Shown here piece after piece: positions 50,036 through 60,238 of a stretch of 64,000 nucleotides of DNA. A model generated the notes under the pieces. The model had not been told where the DNA came from and searched no databases. It worked only from the letters and a program-made list of their open reading frames with translations. The translations under genes were made by a program, and so were the position numbers. Location: contig NZ_JADMLH010000003.1 of the NCBI RefSeq assembly GCF_016464385.1, forward strand, positions 571,458-635,457, written 5' to 3'. The stretch comes from Nucisporomicrobium flavum (GTDB taxonomy: Bacteria > Actinomycetota > Actinomycetes > Mycobacteriales > Micromonosporaceae). How positions within the stretch are numbered: position 1 is the first letter of the stretch; the number at the start of each line of letters is the position of its first letter.

Positions 50036-53000
50036 TCAGTTACGGACGATGGTGAAGGTGGTCGTCGGGTTCTCGATGTCGCGCCAGTTGTTGCTCAGGC
50101 GCAGGTTGGTGAAGGTGGCCGAGCCGACCGCCGGGCCCTGGTTGGCCTCGGGCATCGGGTTGGCCCAGATGCCGAAGCCGGACTTGGCGTCGAACTCGTC
50201 GCCGCTCTTCTGCGCCCCGCTGATCGACACGTTGGTGAAGACCGTGTCCTTGATCGGGTACTGCGGGCTGCCGGGCGCGGTGTAGTTGGTCTGGAACATG
50301 ATGCCCGAGTACGTCGGGTCGACGATGTCGACGTTGCTGACCCGGATGCCCTGGAACACCTTCGACGCGGAGAACACCCAGATCGCCGGGAACGTCTGCG
50401 CGCCCCAGAAGTGGCCGCCGGCGCGGACGATCGAGATGTTGTCGAACACCGTCGGCGGGTCGGCACCGAAGCCGTTCATCGGGTAGCCGAAGTCCAGCGA
50501 GCTGATCGTGATGCCCGAGTAGACCAGGGTGTCGGCGATGTAGATGTTCTTGAAGGTGTTGGCGTACCCGCCGTAGACCGCGACGCCCGCGGCGCGCCAG
50601 GTGAGCGTGGACGACAGGTTGGAGTAGACGTTGTTGATCTCGTCGGAGCCACCCGCGTCGATCGCCGAGAACAGCGCGAAGCTGTCGTCGCCGGTGGCCC
50701 GGGCGTCGTTGTTGTCGACGAGGTTGTCGGTGCTGCCGTTGGTCATGTTCACGCCGTCGGCGAACGTGTTGCGGATGCGCGAGTTCTTGATGACCATGTG
50801 GTCGGTGTTCGCGCCCCAGTAGAGGCAGACCGTGTGCTCCGCCCAGATGTTGTCGATCGTGACGTTGGCGACGTTGGCGAAGTCGAAGACCTTGCCGGGG
50901 CCGTCCTGGCGGATCGTGTAGTTGCCGAAGAACGCGAAGTTCTTGAACGTGGAGCCGTTCGCCGTGCCGTCGGCCCGGAAGCCCGCGTCGGTCTCCGACT
51001 GGTTCTGCGGCGTGAAGAACCTCGTGTACCAGGGCCCGGCGCCGACGACCTGGGTCGCCTTGCCGTACACCTGGAACTTGTTGGAGGTCTGGTAGTCGCC
51101 CGGCGGGAGGTAGACGCCGACTTTGCTGCTGTCCATCCGGGCCGCGTCCAGCGCCGCCTGCACGGACTGCTGGTCGAAGCCGGTGGGCACCACGTACGTG
51201 GCCGGGTTGGGGTTGGCGACCGGCGCGACCTGCTCGGTGTTGATGAAGTCGATCGCGATGTTTCCGCCGTTGCCGGAGTCCTTCTGCAGCTTGATGACGC
51301 TGCCGGCCGGGTACGAGCCGGACAGCATGATGTTGGCCTCGTCGTAGATGTGCCGCGGGCCGGTGCCCGAGTTCTGCGGCGCGGTCTCGTTGCCGTACAG
51401 CCACGCGTAGCGCGAGGTGAGCGGCAGCGTCTTGTTCAACGACCCGTTGACGTAGACGTTGATCGAGCTGGTCGTGGTGTCCGGGATGGAGAACCGCGCC
51501 ACGACCGTGTTGGTCGCCGCCCGCGTCGTCCACTGCACGTACGCGCCGGTGGTGTTCAGCGTGACCGCCTTGCGCCCGGACGCCTCGCCCGCCAGGTCGC
51601 CGACCTTGCGGTTGGGGCCGACCACCTGGGCGCCGCCGCCGACGGTGCCGTCCTCGGCCTCGTACATGTCATAGGGCATGTTGGCGCCGCGGCCGACGAA
51701 GAACGGCTTCTCGCTGGTGTTGTTGCCCTGCTTGACCGGCAGCTCGTTGGTGTCGTTCGCCAGCACCGTGCGGACCGTGTACTTGCCGTTGACCGCGGTC
51801 CACGTGCCGAGGCTGATCGCCGGCGACGACGCGCCGGGTGCCAGCGTGCCGGACCACGAGCCGGTCAGGGTCTTCACGACCGAGCCGTTGTCGCCGAGGA
51901 CCGTCACGGTGACGCCGTGCGACCCGCCGGCCGAGGCGGCGGTGCCCTGGTTGCGGAGGGTGACGCTGAAGGTGACCGTCTGGCCCGCCGACGGGTTCGA
52001 CGGCGACCAGCTCACCACGGACGCGACGAGGTCGGAGCTCGAGACCGGCGCGACCACGAGGTCGCCCGGATTCGTGTACGCGTTGTTCGCGTCGTTCTGC
52101 TCGATGACGGTGTTCGCCTCGTCCACCTTGGCGCTGAGGCTGTACGTACCCGCGTCGCGCGCGCCGATGTTCGCGGTGACCGTGGTGGACGCCCCGGCCG
52201 CCAGCGCACCGACGTTCGCGGTGCCCACCTTGGTGCTGCCGAGGTAGAAGTTGACGGTCGTGGCCGGGCTGCCGGCGTTGCCCGCGTTGCGGACGGTGGC
52301 CGACAGCGTGACGGCGTCCGTCTCGACCGGCGAGGCCGGCGAGAACGACATGCCGCTGATCGTGAGGTCGGGGTTCGGCGCGGGCACGCCGATGACCTGG
52401 AACTCCGCGACCTGGCCGCTGGGCGCGCCGCTGTTCGCGGTGAAGCTCAGCCGGACGTCCGCGGCTGTCGCGCTGACCGGGATGGTCACCGTGTTGCCGC
52501 TCGCCGGGTTGAACGTGTACGTCGCCGAGTTCACCAGCGTGCTGAACGCGCTCGCGCTCTGCTCCCGGCCGAGCACGGAGAACGTCTGGGTCCGCGTACC
52601 CCACTCGGTCGACGGGTTGAGCTTGACCACGACGGAGCTGGTGGTGGCGTTGGCGCCGAGCGAGACGGTCAGGTTCGCCGGGTACGCGCTGCCCTCCCAG
52701 TACGTGGCCGTGTCGTTGTCGTTCGCGTTGGTGGCCACGAACGTGAAGACGGTCGACGAGGCGGTGATGGGCTTGCCCACGGCGAGGTTGGTCCCGCCCG
52801 TGACGGTGCCGGTCCGGGTGACCGTGTTGCTCGCCGCGGAGACGTTACCGGCGGCGTCGCGAGCCTTGACGTAGTACGCCACGGTCGCGCTGGCCGGCTG
52901 GTTGTCGGTGTAGGTCAGCACGGTGCCGGCCACGGTCGTCTTGAGCGAGCCGTTGGCGTAGACCTCGTAGCCGGTGACGCCGACGTTGTCCGACGACGCG

Positions 53001-53881
53001 CCCCAGTCGAGGCGGATCTGCCCGGTCGCCGGCTGGGTGTACGACAGCGTTCCCGGCGTGGTGGGCGCGACGGTGTCGCCGGAGGTGCCCGTACGCGTCA
53101 CCGTGTTGCTGTTCGCCGAGGCGTTGCCGGCCGCGTCCCGTGCCCGCACGTAGTACTGAACGGTCGCGCTGTCGGGCTGGCTGTCCAGGTACGTCAGCAC
53201 GTTGCCCGCGACCGTGGTCCGCAGCGAGCCGTTGGCGTAGACCTCGTAGCCGGTGACGCCGACGTTGTCGTTTGCAGCGGCCCACGTCAGCCGGATCTGA
53301 CCGCTCGCCGGCTGGCTGTACGCGAGCCCGCCCGGCGCGCTGGGTGCCTGGGTGTCGCCGGTGGCCGGGCCGTACACCTCGAGCTCGGAGATCTGCCCGG
53401 CCGGCCAGCCGGTGTTGCCGGTGACCGAGATGCGCACGTAGCGGGTGGTGGCCGCGCCGAAGTCGATGGTGACCGTGTTGCCGGTGGCCGGGTTGAACGT
53501 GTAGCCCGCGCTCGCCTTGAGGTCGGAGAAGCCGGAACCGGTGGTGCTGCCCTGCACGGCGAGGGTCTGCGTCCGCGTCTGCCAGGCGGTGGCCGGCGGC
53601 AGCTTGAGGACGGTCTGGTTGACGCTGACGGCCTGGCCGAGGTCGACCTGGAGCCACTGCGGGAAGGCGTTGTTGGCGCTCTCCCAGTACGTGTCCGGGT
53701 TGCCGTCGCCGGCGTTGCCGGCGCCGTACACGTCGGTGAAGCTGCTGGCGCTGAAGGTCTTGCCGGCGGCGAGGTTGGGTCCGGCCGCAGCGGCGGGGGC
53801 GGTGGGGGAGACGACCTGGAGGACGGCGGTGGTGAGGGAGGCGGCGGCAAGAGCCACCACAATTCGTCGCAATCTAGACAT
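50036..53881 (-). CDS. Secreted GH87 alpha-1,3-glucanase (multi-domain)
   Basis: A 1281-aa secreted enzyme predicted to cut alpha-1,3-glucan (mutan, fungal wall glucan). Order: signal peptide to about 33; discoidin domain about 34-172; two FN3 domains about 176-360; second discoidin about 362-500; two CARDB domains about 502-725; CBM6/35-like domain about 735-885; parallel beta-helix GH87 domain about 890-1281. Asp1042 (FADGVNM), Asp1065 and Asp1066 (TGDDSFAL) have exactly the 23/24-residue spacing of the catalytic Asp trio in characterised GH87 enzymes. It is last in the sugar-uptake operon, 64 bases after the second GH87 gene. Confidence 0.87.
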   Translation of the reverse strand: MSRLRRIVVALAAASLTTAVLQVVSPTAPAAAAGPNLAAGKTFSASSFTDVYGAGNAGDGNPDTYWESANNAFPQWLQVDLGQAVSVNQTVLKLPPATAWQTRTQTLAVQGSTTGSGFSDLKASAGYTFNPATGNTVTIDFGAATTRYVRISVTGNTGWPAGQISELEVYGPATGDTQAPSAPGGLAYSQPASGQIRLTWAAANDNVGVTGYEVYANGSLRTTVAGNVLTYLDSQPDSATVQYYVRARDAAGNASANSNTVTRTGTSGDTVAPTTPGTLSYTQPATGQIRLDWGASSDNVGVTGYEVYANGSLKTTVAGTVLTYTDNQPASATVAYYVKARDAAGNVSAASNTVTRTGTVTGGTNLAVGKPITASSTVFTFVATNANDNDTATYWEGSAYPANLTVSLGANATTSSVVVKLNPSTEWGTRTQTFSVLGREQSASAFSTLVNSATYTFNPASGNTVTIPVSATAADVRLSFTANSGAPSGQVAEFQVIGVPAPNPDLTISGMSFSPASPVETDAVTLSATVRNAGNAGSPATTVNFYLGSTKVGTANVGALAAGASTTVTANIGARDAGTYSLSAKVDEANTVIEQNDANNAYTNPGDLVVAPVSSSDLVASVVSWSPSNPSAGQTVTFSVTLRNQGTAASAGGSHGVTVTVLGDNGSVVKTLTGSWSGTLAPGASSPAISLGTWTAVNGKYTVRTVLANDTNELPVKQGNNTSEKPFFVGRGANMPYDMYEAEDGTVGGGAQVVGPNRKVGDLAGEASGRKAVTLNTTGAYVQWTTRAATNTVVARFSIPDTTTSSINVYVNGSLNKTLPLTSRYAWLYGNETAPQNSGTGPRHIYDEANIMLSGSYPAGSVIKLQKDSGNGGNIAIDFINTEQVAPVANPNPATYVVPTGFDQQSVQAALDAARMDSSKVGVYLPPGDYQTSNKFQVYGKATQVVGAGPWYTRFFTPQNQSETDAGFRADGTANGSTFKNFAFFGNYTIRQDGPGKVFDFANVANVTIDNIWAEHTVCLYWGANTDHMVIKNSRIRNTFADGVNMTNGSTDNLVDNNDARATGDDSFALFSAIDAGGSDEINNVYSNLSSTLTWRAAGVAVYGGYANTFKNIYIADTLVYSGITISSLDFGYPMNGFGADPPTVFDNISIVRAGGHFWGAQTFPAIWVFSASKVFQGIRVSNVDIVDPTYSGIMFQTNYTAPGSPQYPIKDTVFTNVSISGAQKSGDEFDAKSGFGIWANPMPEANQGPAVGSATFTNLRLSNNWRDIENPTTTFTIVRN

Positions 53882-53945
53882 GGTTGGGCGCGCCTTCTTC
53901 CGTGCGGGTGGACTTCGCCGGTGTGGGGGAGAGGAGCGGTTCTTG

Positions 53946-56714
53946 CTACGAGGCGTAGACCTCGAACTCGGAGAGTTGACCCGCGGGCCAGCCGGTGTTG
54001 CCGGTGAACGTCAGCCGCAGGTAGCGCTGCGTCGTCGCCGCGAAGGTGACGCTCGCGGTGTTACCCGAGGAAGGGTTGAACGTGTAGCCGGCGCTCGCCT
54101 TGACCGTGCCGTACGACGAGCCGTCGGTGGAGCCCAGTACGGACAGCGTCTGGGTCCGGGTCGCCCACGCGGCCGCCGGCGGCAGCTTGAGCACGACCCG
54201 GGAGACCGTACGGTTCTGACCCAGGTCCACGGTCAGCGACTGCGGGAAGGCGTTGTTCGCGCTCTCCCAGTACGTGTTCGCGTTGCCGTCCACGGTGTTG
54301 GCCGGGGTGTAGACGTCCGCCTGGCTGGTCGCGGTGACGGTGTGTCCGGCGGCCAGATTCCCCGTGGGCGGTGGGGTGGTGGGCGGTGTGGTGGGCGGCG
54401 GGGTGGTGCTACCGCCGTCGGCGTACGCCTCGAGCTCGGAGAGCTGACCCGCCGGCCACCCCGTGTTGGCCGAGAAGGTCAGCCGGACGAAGCGGCGGCT
54501 GCCGGTGGGCAGGGTGACGGTCGCGGTGTTCCCGCTCGCCGGATTGAACGTGTACGCCTGCGCGCCCACGAGCGACGAGTACGACGAGCCGTCGGCCGAC
54601 CCGGAGACCGCGATGGTCTGCGAGCGGGTCTCCCAGCCGGACGGCAGCTTCAGCACCAGCCGCCCGACGTTCTGCGCCGAGCCCAGGTCCACGGTGAACG
54701 TCTGCGGGAACGACCCGTTGGCGCTCTCCCAGTACGTGGCCGCGTTGCCGTCCACCGCGTTCGCGCCGGTGTACGGCCCGGAGGTGCTGGAGGTGGTGAC
54801 GGCCTTGCCCTGAGCGAGGTTCCCGGTGGCCGGCGGGGTCGTGGGCGGGTCGGACGGCGGCGTGGTCGGGTTCGACGGCGGCGTGGTCGAGCCGTTGGTC
54901 CACTGCGGCGCGGGCCACGGTCCGCAGTCCGGGGTGTCGGTGTACCAGCCGGTGTTCGTGCCGGTCCGGGTGATCTGGAAGCCGGAGCCGACGCAGTTGT
55001 GGATCGGCTTGGACTGGGCGATGCCGCTGGCCCGCACGTTGTCGAAGGTGACCTGGCTGGGGGCCTGGACCTGCAGGGCGTACGTGCCGGCGCCGACGAT
55101 GTTGACGTTGCTCAGCCGGATGCCGCTGGACTGCCCCTCGATCCAGTGCAGGGCCGCGTACGAGCTGTCCAGGATGTCGGTGTCCGTGATGTTGATGGTC
55201 GCGCCGGTGAGCGGGGCGTTGAGCCCGTCGAACCAGATCGCGCCGACGCCGAAGTTCCAGTTGTAGTCGGAGTTCCCGGCCCGGATCAGCGTGTTGCGGG
55301 CCAGCGTCCAGGTGCCCGCCACGGCGGTGGGCCCGGTGACGCCCGGGTACCGGTTGGCGACGTGGATGCCGCCGCCGTTGGTCACCGTGTCCGACACGAC
55401 GTTGTCGGTCATCACGATGTCCCGGCCGCCGTAGCTGACGAGGTTGTTCGCGAGGATGGGCGCCACGACGGTGTTGTGGGTGAACGAGTTGTTCGCGTTG
55501 GGGACGTCCTGCGCCCACATGGCCAGGCCGTCGTCGCCGGTGTTGCGGACGAACGTGTTGGTGACCGTCGAGTTGGTGACGCCGATGTGGAAGTTCACGC
55601 CGTCGGCCGTCTGGTCGAGGATGCGGCTGTTCTTGATGGTGAACCGGTCCATCGGGCCGTCCATCCACGCGCCGACCTTGGTGTGCTGCATCCACACGTT
55701 GTCGATCGTCGAGTTGCTCATCGCGCCGCCGAACGCGTTGACCTGGTCGTCGTCGACCCGCTCGCGGATGTCGCCGATGACCGCGAGGTCGCGGACCGTG
55801 ACGTTCTGGCTCGGGCCGCCGTCGGAGACGTACTTGCCGTAGATGCCGGCGGCCTGGTTGCGCTGCGTCGGGTGCCGGCCGCCGAGCACGGTGTACCAGG
55901 GACCGGCGCCGGCCAGCGTCACCCGGTCGACGATGACGTGGCTGTAGAGCGTGTAGTTCCCGCGCGGCACGTAGACCGTACGGCCGGAGGACGACCCGGC
56001 GTTGACCGCGGCCTGGAACTTGGCCGTCGAGTCCGTCGCGCCGGTCGGGTCGGCGCCGTAGTCGGCGACCACGTCGATCGCACCGGACGGCTTGCCGAGC
56101 TCGGCGGGCACGTTCTCGAAGTCGGCCAGGTCGATGGTGAACGTGGGGGACTGCGCGGTGGACGAGACCTGGAGGCGGAGCTTCGTGCCGGCCGCGTACG
56201 TCGTGCCGAACATCGTCCGGGCCTCGTCGTAGAAGTGGTGCGGGTTCGAGTCGCCCGGGTTGTTGTTGAACGGGTAGCCGCCGTAGAACCAGCTGTACTT
56301 CGAGGTGACCGGTACGGACTTCACGACCGAGCCGTTGGCCCGTACGTCCAGCGAGGCGTCGCGGCCCGCGCCGTTGTTGCCGTCCGGAATGCTGTAGCGG
56401 AACGTCATGGCGTTGGCGGGCTTGGTGAGGGTGAACTCGACGTACTCGCCGGCCGCGTCGAGGGTGACCGCCTCGCGGCCGGACGCCTCCGACGACAGCT
56501 GGCCGTAGTAGCGGCTGGTGCCGGTCTTCGTGCCGTTGGTCGCCGCGCTCTCCGCCTCCTGCTCGGCGAACGGGACGGTGGCGCCGCGTCCGGGGACGTC
56601 GAAGGGGGAGAGCCCGGCGGCCTGCGCCGGGGCTGCGGTCCAGGTAGCCACCGCGGTGGCTGACACCACCACCGCGGTGGCGGCCACGACGGCCAGTTTT
56701 CGGGGGACGGCCAT
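53946..56714 (-). CDS. Second secreted GH87 alpha-1,3-glucanase
   Basis: A 922-aa secreted enzyme with a different domain order: signal peptide to about 33, CBM6/35-like domain about 45-175, GH87 beta-helix about 185-560, Thr/Pro linker, then two discoidin domains (about 628-765 and 785-922). The catalytic trio is Asp371 (TADGVNFH), Asp394 and Asp395 (TGDDGLAM), again at 23/24-residue spacing. The two discoidin modules closely resemble the first domain of the neighbouring GH87 protein, so module shuffling or duplication is likely. ATG at 56714 has GAAAGG upstream, 14 bases after the GH13 stop. Confidence 0.87.
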   Translation of the reverse strand: MAVPRKLAVVAATAVVVSATAVATWTAAPAQAAGLSPFDVPGRGATVPFAEQEAESAATNGTKTGTSRYYGQLSSEASGREAVTLDAAGEYVEFTLTKPANAMTFRYSIPDGNNGAGRDASLDVRANGSVVKSVPVTSKYSWFYGGYPFNNNPGDSNPHHFYDEARTMFGTTYAAGTKLRLQVSSTAQSPTFTIDLADFENVPAELGKPSGAIDVVADYGADPTGATDSTAKFQAAVNAGSSSGRTVYVPRGNYTLYSHVIVDRVTLAGAGPWYTVLGGRHPTQRNQAAGIYGKYVSDGGPSQNVTVRDLAVIGDIRERVDDDQVNAFGGAMSNSTIDNVWMQHTKVGAWMDGPMDRFTIKNSRILDQTADGVNFHIGVTNSTVTNTFVRNTGDDGLAMWAQDVPNANNSFTHNTVVAPILANNLVSYGGRDIVMTDNVVSDTVTNGGGIHVANRYPGVTGPTAVAGTWTLARNTLIRAGNSDYNWNFGVGAIWFDGLNAPLTGATINITDTDILDSSYAALHWIEGQSSGIRLSNVNIVGAGTYALQVQAPSQVTFDNVRASGIAQSKPIHNCVGSGFQITRTGTNTGWYTDTPDCGPWPAPQWTNGSTTPPSNPTTPPSDPPTTPPATGNLAQGKAVTTSSTSGPYTGANAVDGNAATYWESANGSFPQTFTVDLGSAQNVGRLVLKLPSGWETRSQTIAVSGSADGSSYSSLVGAQAYTFNPASGNTATVTLPTGSRRFVRLTFSANTGWPAGQLSELEAYADGGSTTPPPTTPPTTPPPTGNLAAGHTVTATSQADVYTPANTVDGNANTYWESANNAFPQSLTVDLGQNRTVSRVVLKLPPAAAWATRTQTLSVLGSTDGSSYGTVKASAGYTFNPSSGNTASVTFAATTQRYLRLTFTGNTGWPAGQLSEFEVYAS

Positions 56715-56728
56715 GGGGATGCCTTTCG

Positions 56729-58318
56729 TCAGGTGGCCAGGCGCAGCCACACGGCGGTGTCCGGGGGAAGGAAACCGTTTTCCAGGGGGCTGCTGGTCAG
56801 AAGGACGGTGTGGTGCACCGGAAGCTCGACGGCTTCCGGAGACAGATTGAGGACGCAGGCAAAACCCGCGCCCCGGGTGTACGCCAGCACGCCGGGGGCG
56901 CTCGGCAGCCACGTCATCGCCGGTTCGTGCAGGCCGGGCTCGACCCTGCGGGCGGCGATGGCCGAGCGGTAGAGCTCCAGCATCGAGCTGGGGTCGCCGG
57001 TCTGGGCCTGGACCGTACGGTCCTTCCACTCGGGCGGCTGGGGCAGCCACGGTTCCGCGGTGGAGAAGCCGAACGGCGGTTCGTCGCCGCTCCACGGCAG
57101 CGGGACGCGGCAGCCGTCGCGGCTGTGCCCGCGGCGGGCGTACATCGGGTCCTGCATGCGCTCGACGGGGATGTTCTCGTTCTCCCAGAGGCCGAGCTCC
57201 TCGCCCTGGTAGACGTACGTGGCGCCGGGCAGCGACAGCGAGAGCAGCGCGGCGGCGCGGGCGCGGCGGGTGCCCAGCTCCAGGTCCACCGGGGTGCCGT
57301 CGAGGTTGTTCTCGAAGCTGAACGTGGTCGTGGTGCGGCCGTACCGGGTGACGTGCCGGGTGACGTCGTGGTTGGACAGCACCCAGGTGGCGGGCGCGCC
57401 GACCGCGCGGTGGGCGTCGAGCGTACGGTCGATGCACGCGCGCATCAGCACGGCGTCCCACGCGCAGCCGAGGAAGTCGAAGTTGAACGCGGCGTGCAGC
57501 TCGTCGGGGCGCAGGTAGTTGGCGAAGCGGTCGACCTCGGGCATCCACACCTCGCCGATGAGCGCCCGGTCGGGGTAGCCGTCCGACACCCGGCGCCACG
57601 CGCGGTAGACCTCGTGCACCTCGTCGAGGTCGTGGAACGGGTGCGGCTGCCCGTCGACCACCGGCGGCAGCCCCCGGTCCTTGAACAGCAGCGCGGCCGA
57701 GTCGATGCGGATGCCGTCGACGCCGCGGTCGAACCAGAACCGCAGGATGTCCTCGAACTCGGCGCGGACCCGGGGATGGTCCCAGTTCAGGTCGGGCTGC
57801 TCGGGCGTGAACAGGTGCAGGTACCAGTCGCCGGGCGTGCCGTCCGGGTTCGTCGTACGGGTCCACGTCGTGCCGCCGAACTCGCCGGCCCAGTCGGTGG
57901 GCATCTCGTCGCCGTTCTCACCCCGGCCCGGGTGGAACCAGAACAGCTCCCGCTCGGGCGCCCGCGGATCGGCGAGCGCCTTGCGGAACCACACGTGCTC
58001 GCTCGAGACGTGGTTGGGCACGATGTCGACGATCGTGCGGATGCCGACGGCGTGCGCCTCGGCGATCAGCGCCTCGGCCTTGGCGAGCGTGCCGAAGACC
58101 GGGTCGATGTCGCGGAAGTCGGCGACGTCGTACCCCGCGTCGGCCATCGGGGACGGGTACCAGGGGCTCATCCAGATCGCATCGACGCCGAGGGCTGCCA
58201 GGTGGCCGAGGCGCGCGCGGATCCCGTCGAGGTCGCCGACGCCGTCGCCGTCGGAGTCGGCGAAGCTGCGCGGGTACACCTGGTAGATGACGGCGTCGCG
58301 CCACCAGGAATTGGGCAC
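56729..58318 (-). CDS. Cytoplasmic GH13 alpha-glucosidase
   Basis: A 529-aa GH13 enzyme of the oligo-1,6-glucosidase/alpha-glucosidase subfamily, with nucleophile Asp206 (DGIRIDSA), acid/base Glu256 (IGEVWMPE) and Asp318 (LSNHDVTRH). It begins WWRDAVIYQVYPRSFADSDGDGVGDLDG with a Ca-site-like Asp loop. No signal peptide, so it acts on imported oligosaccharides. It lies 21 bases downstream of the MalG-like permease gene and 14 before a GH87 gene, fitting hydrolysis of nigero- or related oligosaccharides made outside by the GH87 enzymes. Confidence 0.93.
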   Translation of the reverse strand: MPNSWWRDAVIYQVYPRSFADSDGDGVGDLDGIRARLGHLAALGVDAIWMSPWYPSPMADAGYDVADFRDIDPVFGTLAKAEALIAEAHAVGIRTIVDIVPNHVSSEHVWFRKALADPRAPERELFWFHPGRGENGDEMPTDWAGEFGGTTWTRTTNPDGTPGDWYLHLFTPEQPDLNWDHPRVRAEFEDILRFWFDRGVDGIRIDSAALLFKDRGLPPVVDGQPHPFHDLDEVHEVYRAWRRVSDGYPDRALIGEVWMPEVDRFANYLRPDELHAAFNFDFLGCAWDAVLMRACIDRTLDAHRAVGAPATWVLSNHDVTRHVTRYGRTTTTFSFENNLDGTPVDLELGTRRARAAALLSLSLPGATYVYQGEELGLWENENIPVERMQDPMYARRGHSRDGCRVPLPWSGDEPPFGFSTAEPWLPQPPEWKDRTVQAQTGDPSSMLELYRSAIAARRVEPGLHEPAMTWLPSAPGVLAYTRGAGFACVLNLSPEAVELPVHHTVLLTSSPLENGFLPPDTAVWLRLAT

Positions 58319-58339
58319 AGTGACCTGCTTTCTTGACGT

Positions 58340-59308
58340 TCAGCCCTTGAGAGAGCCCGCGGAGAGCCCGCCGATGATGCTGCGCTGGAAGATCAGGAAG
58401 ACGACGATCATGGGTACGCTCGCGATGGCCAGCCCCGCCATGAGCTCGGTCGGCGGCACCTGACTGGTGTTGGCGAGCCGGGCCAGCGCGACGCTCAGCG
58501 TCTGCGACTCCGGGTCCTGCAACACCAGCAGCGGCCAGAGGAAGTCCTTCCACATCGCGACGATGATGAAGATCGAGGTGACCCCGAGCACCGGGCGCGA
58601 CAGCGGCAGCACGATCGACCAGAGCTGGCGCAGCCGGCCCGCGCCGTCGATCGCCGCCGCGTCGAGCAGGTCGTCAGGGATCTGGTCGAAGAAGCGCTTG
58701 AGCACGTACACGTTGAACGCGTTGGCGGCGGCCGGCAGCCACAGCGCCCACGGCGTGTTGAGCAGGTTGACGTGGAACAGCGGCACGTCCACGACCGTCT
58801 TGTACGCCGGCACCAGCAGCGCGGCGGCCGGCAGCATCAGGCTCGCCAGCATCGCGCCGAGCACCACGCGGCCGAACACCGGCTTGAGCTTGCTGAGCGC
58901 GTACGCCACCCCGACGTCGACGACCAGCGACAGCAGCCAGCCGCCGACCGCGTAGAACACCGTGTTGGTGAAGTACTTGGCGATCCGCATGTTCGTCCAC
59001 GCGGTCGCGTACGTCTCCGGGTGCCAGGACTCGGGGATGAAAGTGGGGGTGCTCTGGGCGTACTCGGCGGGCGACTTCACCGCGCTGGTGACCATCCAGT
59101 ACAGCGGGAAGAGGAACACCAGCGTGAACACCACGAGCGTGGCGCCCAGCGCGAGGAAGTAGAGCGTGCGGTGCCGTTGCAGGTCGACGGCGGAGATGAG
59201 GGTCCGGCTCGCCGTACCGGTGGCGCCGACGGTCCGCTTCCGGCGGGGCGGCGCGGGCGCCGGCGGCACCGGGCCGGCCGGGCTCTGCGTCGGGGCGGTG
59301 AGGGTCAT
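58340..59308 (-). CDS. Carbohydrate ABC transporter permease, MalG type
   Basis: A 322-aa inner-membrane permease with six helices. The N-terminus has a Pro-rich cytoplasmic extension (about 1-45) before the first helix. The EAA-type loop is DDLLDAAAIDGAGRLRQLWSIVLPLSRP near 215-240. It is second permease of the CUT1 sugar importer, 9 bases after the MalF-type gene. No ATPase is encoded in the locus, so a shared MsiK-like ATPase is expected elsewhere. Confidence 0.93.
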   Translation of the reverse strand: MTLTAPTQSPAGPVPPAPAPPRRKRTVGATGTASRTLISAVDLQRHRTLYFLALGATLVVFTLVFLFPLYWMVTSAVKSPAEYAQSTPTFIPESWHPETYATAWTNMRIAKYFTNTVFYAVGGWLLSLVVDVGVAYALSKLKPVFGRVVLGAMLASLMLPAAALLVPAYKTVVDVPLFHVNLLNTPWALWLPAAANAFNVYVLKRFFDQIPDDLLDAAAIDGAGRLRQLWSIVLPLSRPVLGVTSIFIIVAMWKDFLWPLLVLQDPESQTLSVALARLANTSQVPPTELMAGLAIASVPMIVVFLIFQRSIIGGLSAGSLKG

Positions 59309-59317
59309 CGTGGTCTC

Positions 59318-60238
59318 CTAGTCCCCGCTGCTGCGGGTCAGCCGCAGGTACAGCGCGGAGAACGCGCCGAGCACGACGAACAGCAGCACGCTCATCGCGG
59401 CGGCGAGGCCGAAGTCGTTGTTGACGGTGAAGGCGTAGCGGTAGACCAGGACCATCACCGTGATCGTGTCCGGGTTGGACGTACCGGTCAGCGCGTACGG
59501 CTCGATGAAGACCTGCATGGTCGCGATGATCTGCAGCAGCAGCAGGACCAGCATGATGAACCGCATCTGCGGGAACGTGACGTGCCGCAGCCGCTGCCAG
59601 ACGCTCGCGCCGTCCAGCTCGGCGGCCTCGTACAGCTCGCCCGGGATGCCCTGCAGCGCGGCCAGGTACATCAGCGTCGCGCCGCCTAGGTTGGCCCACG
59701 TCGACACGAGGACCAGCGAGATCATCGCGGTGGTCGACGACTGGGTCCACTGCGACTCGGGCAGGCCGACGCCGCGCAGCAGCGTGTTGAACAGCCCGGC
59801 GCCGGGGTCGTAGAAGTAGCGCCAGAGCAGCACCGCGACGATCGGCGGCAGCATGACGGGCAGGTACACCAGCACCCGGAAGTAGCCGCTGAAGTGGCGG
59901 AACTCGTTGAGCAGCACGGCGATGAAGAACGGCAGCGCGAACCCGAAGATCAGGGCCAGCCCGGTGAAGAACAGCGTGTTCTTCCAGGCCGTCCAGAACA
60001 GCGGGTCGTCGAAGAGCGCCCGGTAGTTGTCGAGCCCCACCCAGTACGGCGGGACCACGAAGTTGTCCTGCTGGAAGCTGAGGATCACGCCCTTGACGAG
60101 CGGGTACCACGAGAAGAAGGCGAAGCACGCCAGGCCCGCGGCCATGAAGGCGTATGCCAGCAGGTTGTCGGAGGCTTTGCGGCGCAGGTGGCCCGCGCGC
60201 GCGCCGCGCGCGCGAGCCACCGAGGGAAGTGCACTCAC
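59318..60238 (-). CDS. Carbohydrate ABC transporter permease, MalF type
   Basis: A 306-aa, six-helix CUT1 permease. Helix 1 is LLAYAFMAAGLACFAFFSWYP. The EAA loop is GELYEAAELDGASVWQRLRHVTFPQMR near 205-230. The GTG start is embedded in the stop of the solute-binding protein gene (GTGA overlap), which decides the start. Partner of the MalG-type permease that follows. Confidence 0.93.
   Translation of the reverse strand: MSALPSVARARGARAGHLRRKASDNLLAYAFMAAGLACFAFFSWYPLVKGVILSFQQDNFVVPPYWVGLDNYRALFDDPLFWTAWKNTLFFTGLALIFGFALPFFIAVLLNEFRHFSGYFRVLVYLPVMLPPIVAVLLWRYFYDPGAGLFNTLLRGVGLPESQWTQSSTTAMISLVLVSTWANLGGATLMYLAALQGIPGELYEAAELDGASVWQRLRHVTFPQMRFIMLVLLLLQIIATMQVFIEPYALTGTSNPDTITVMVLVYRYAFTVNNDFGLAAAMSVLLFVVLGAFSALYLRLTRSSGD

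Noticed and set aside
50411..54007. A 1198-codon open frame antisense to the GH87 gene
   Set aside because: Product is Arg/Val/Gly/Asp-rich low complexity with no domain; it is the usual by-product of GC-rich third positions opposite a real gene whose motifs are clear.
53517..56663. A 1048-codon plus-strand frame opposite the second GH87 gene
   Set aside because: Same reason: biased composition, no RBS, and the minus strand encodes an enzyme with intact catalytic residues.
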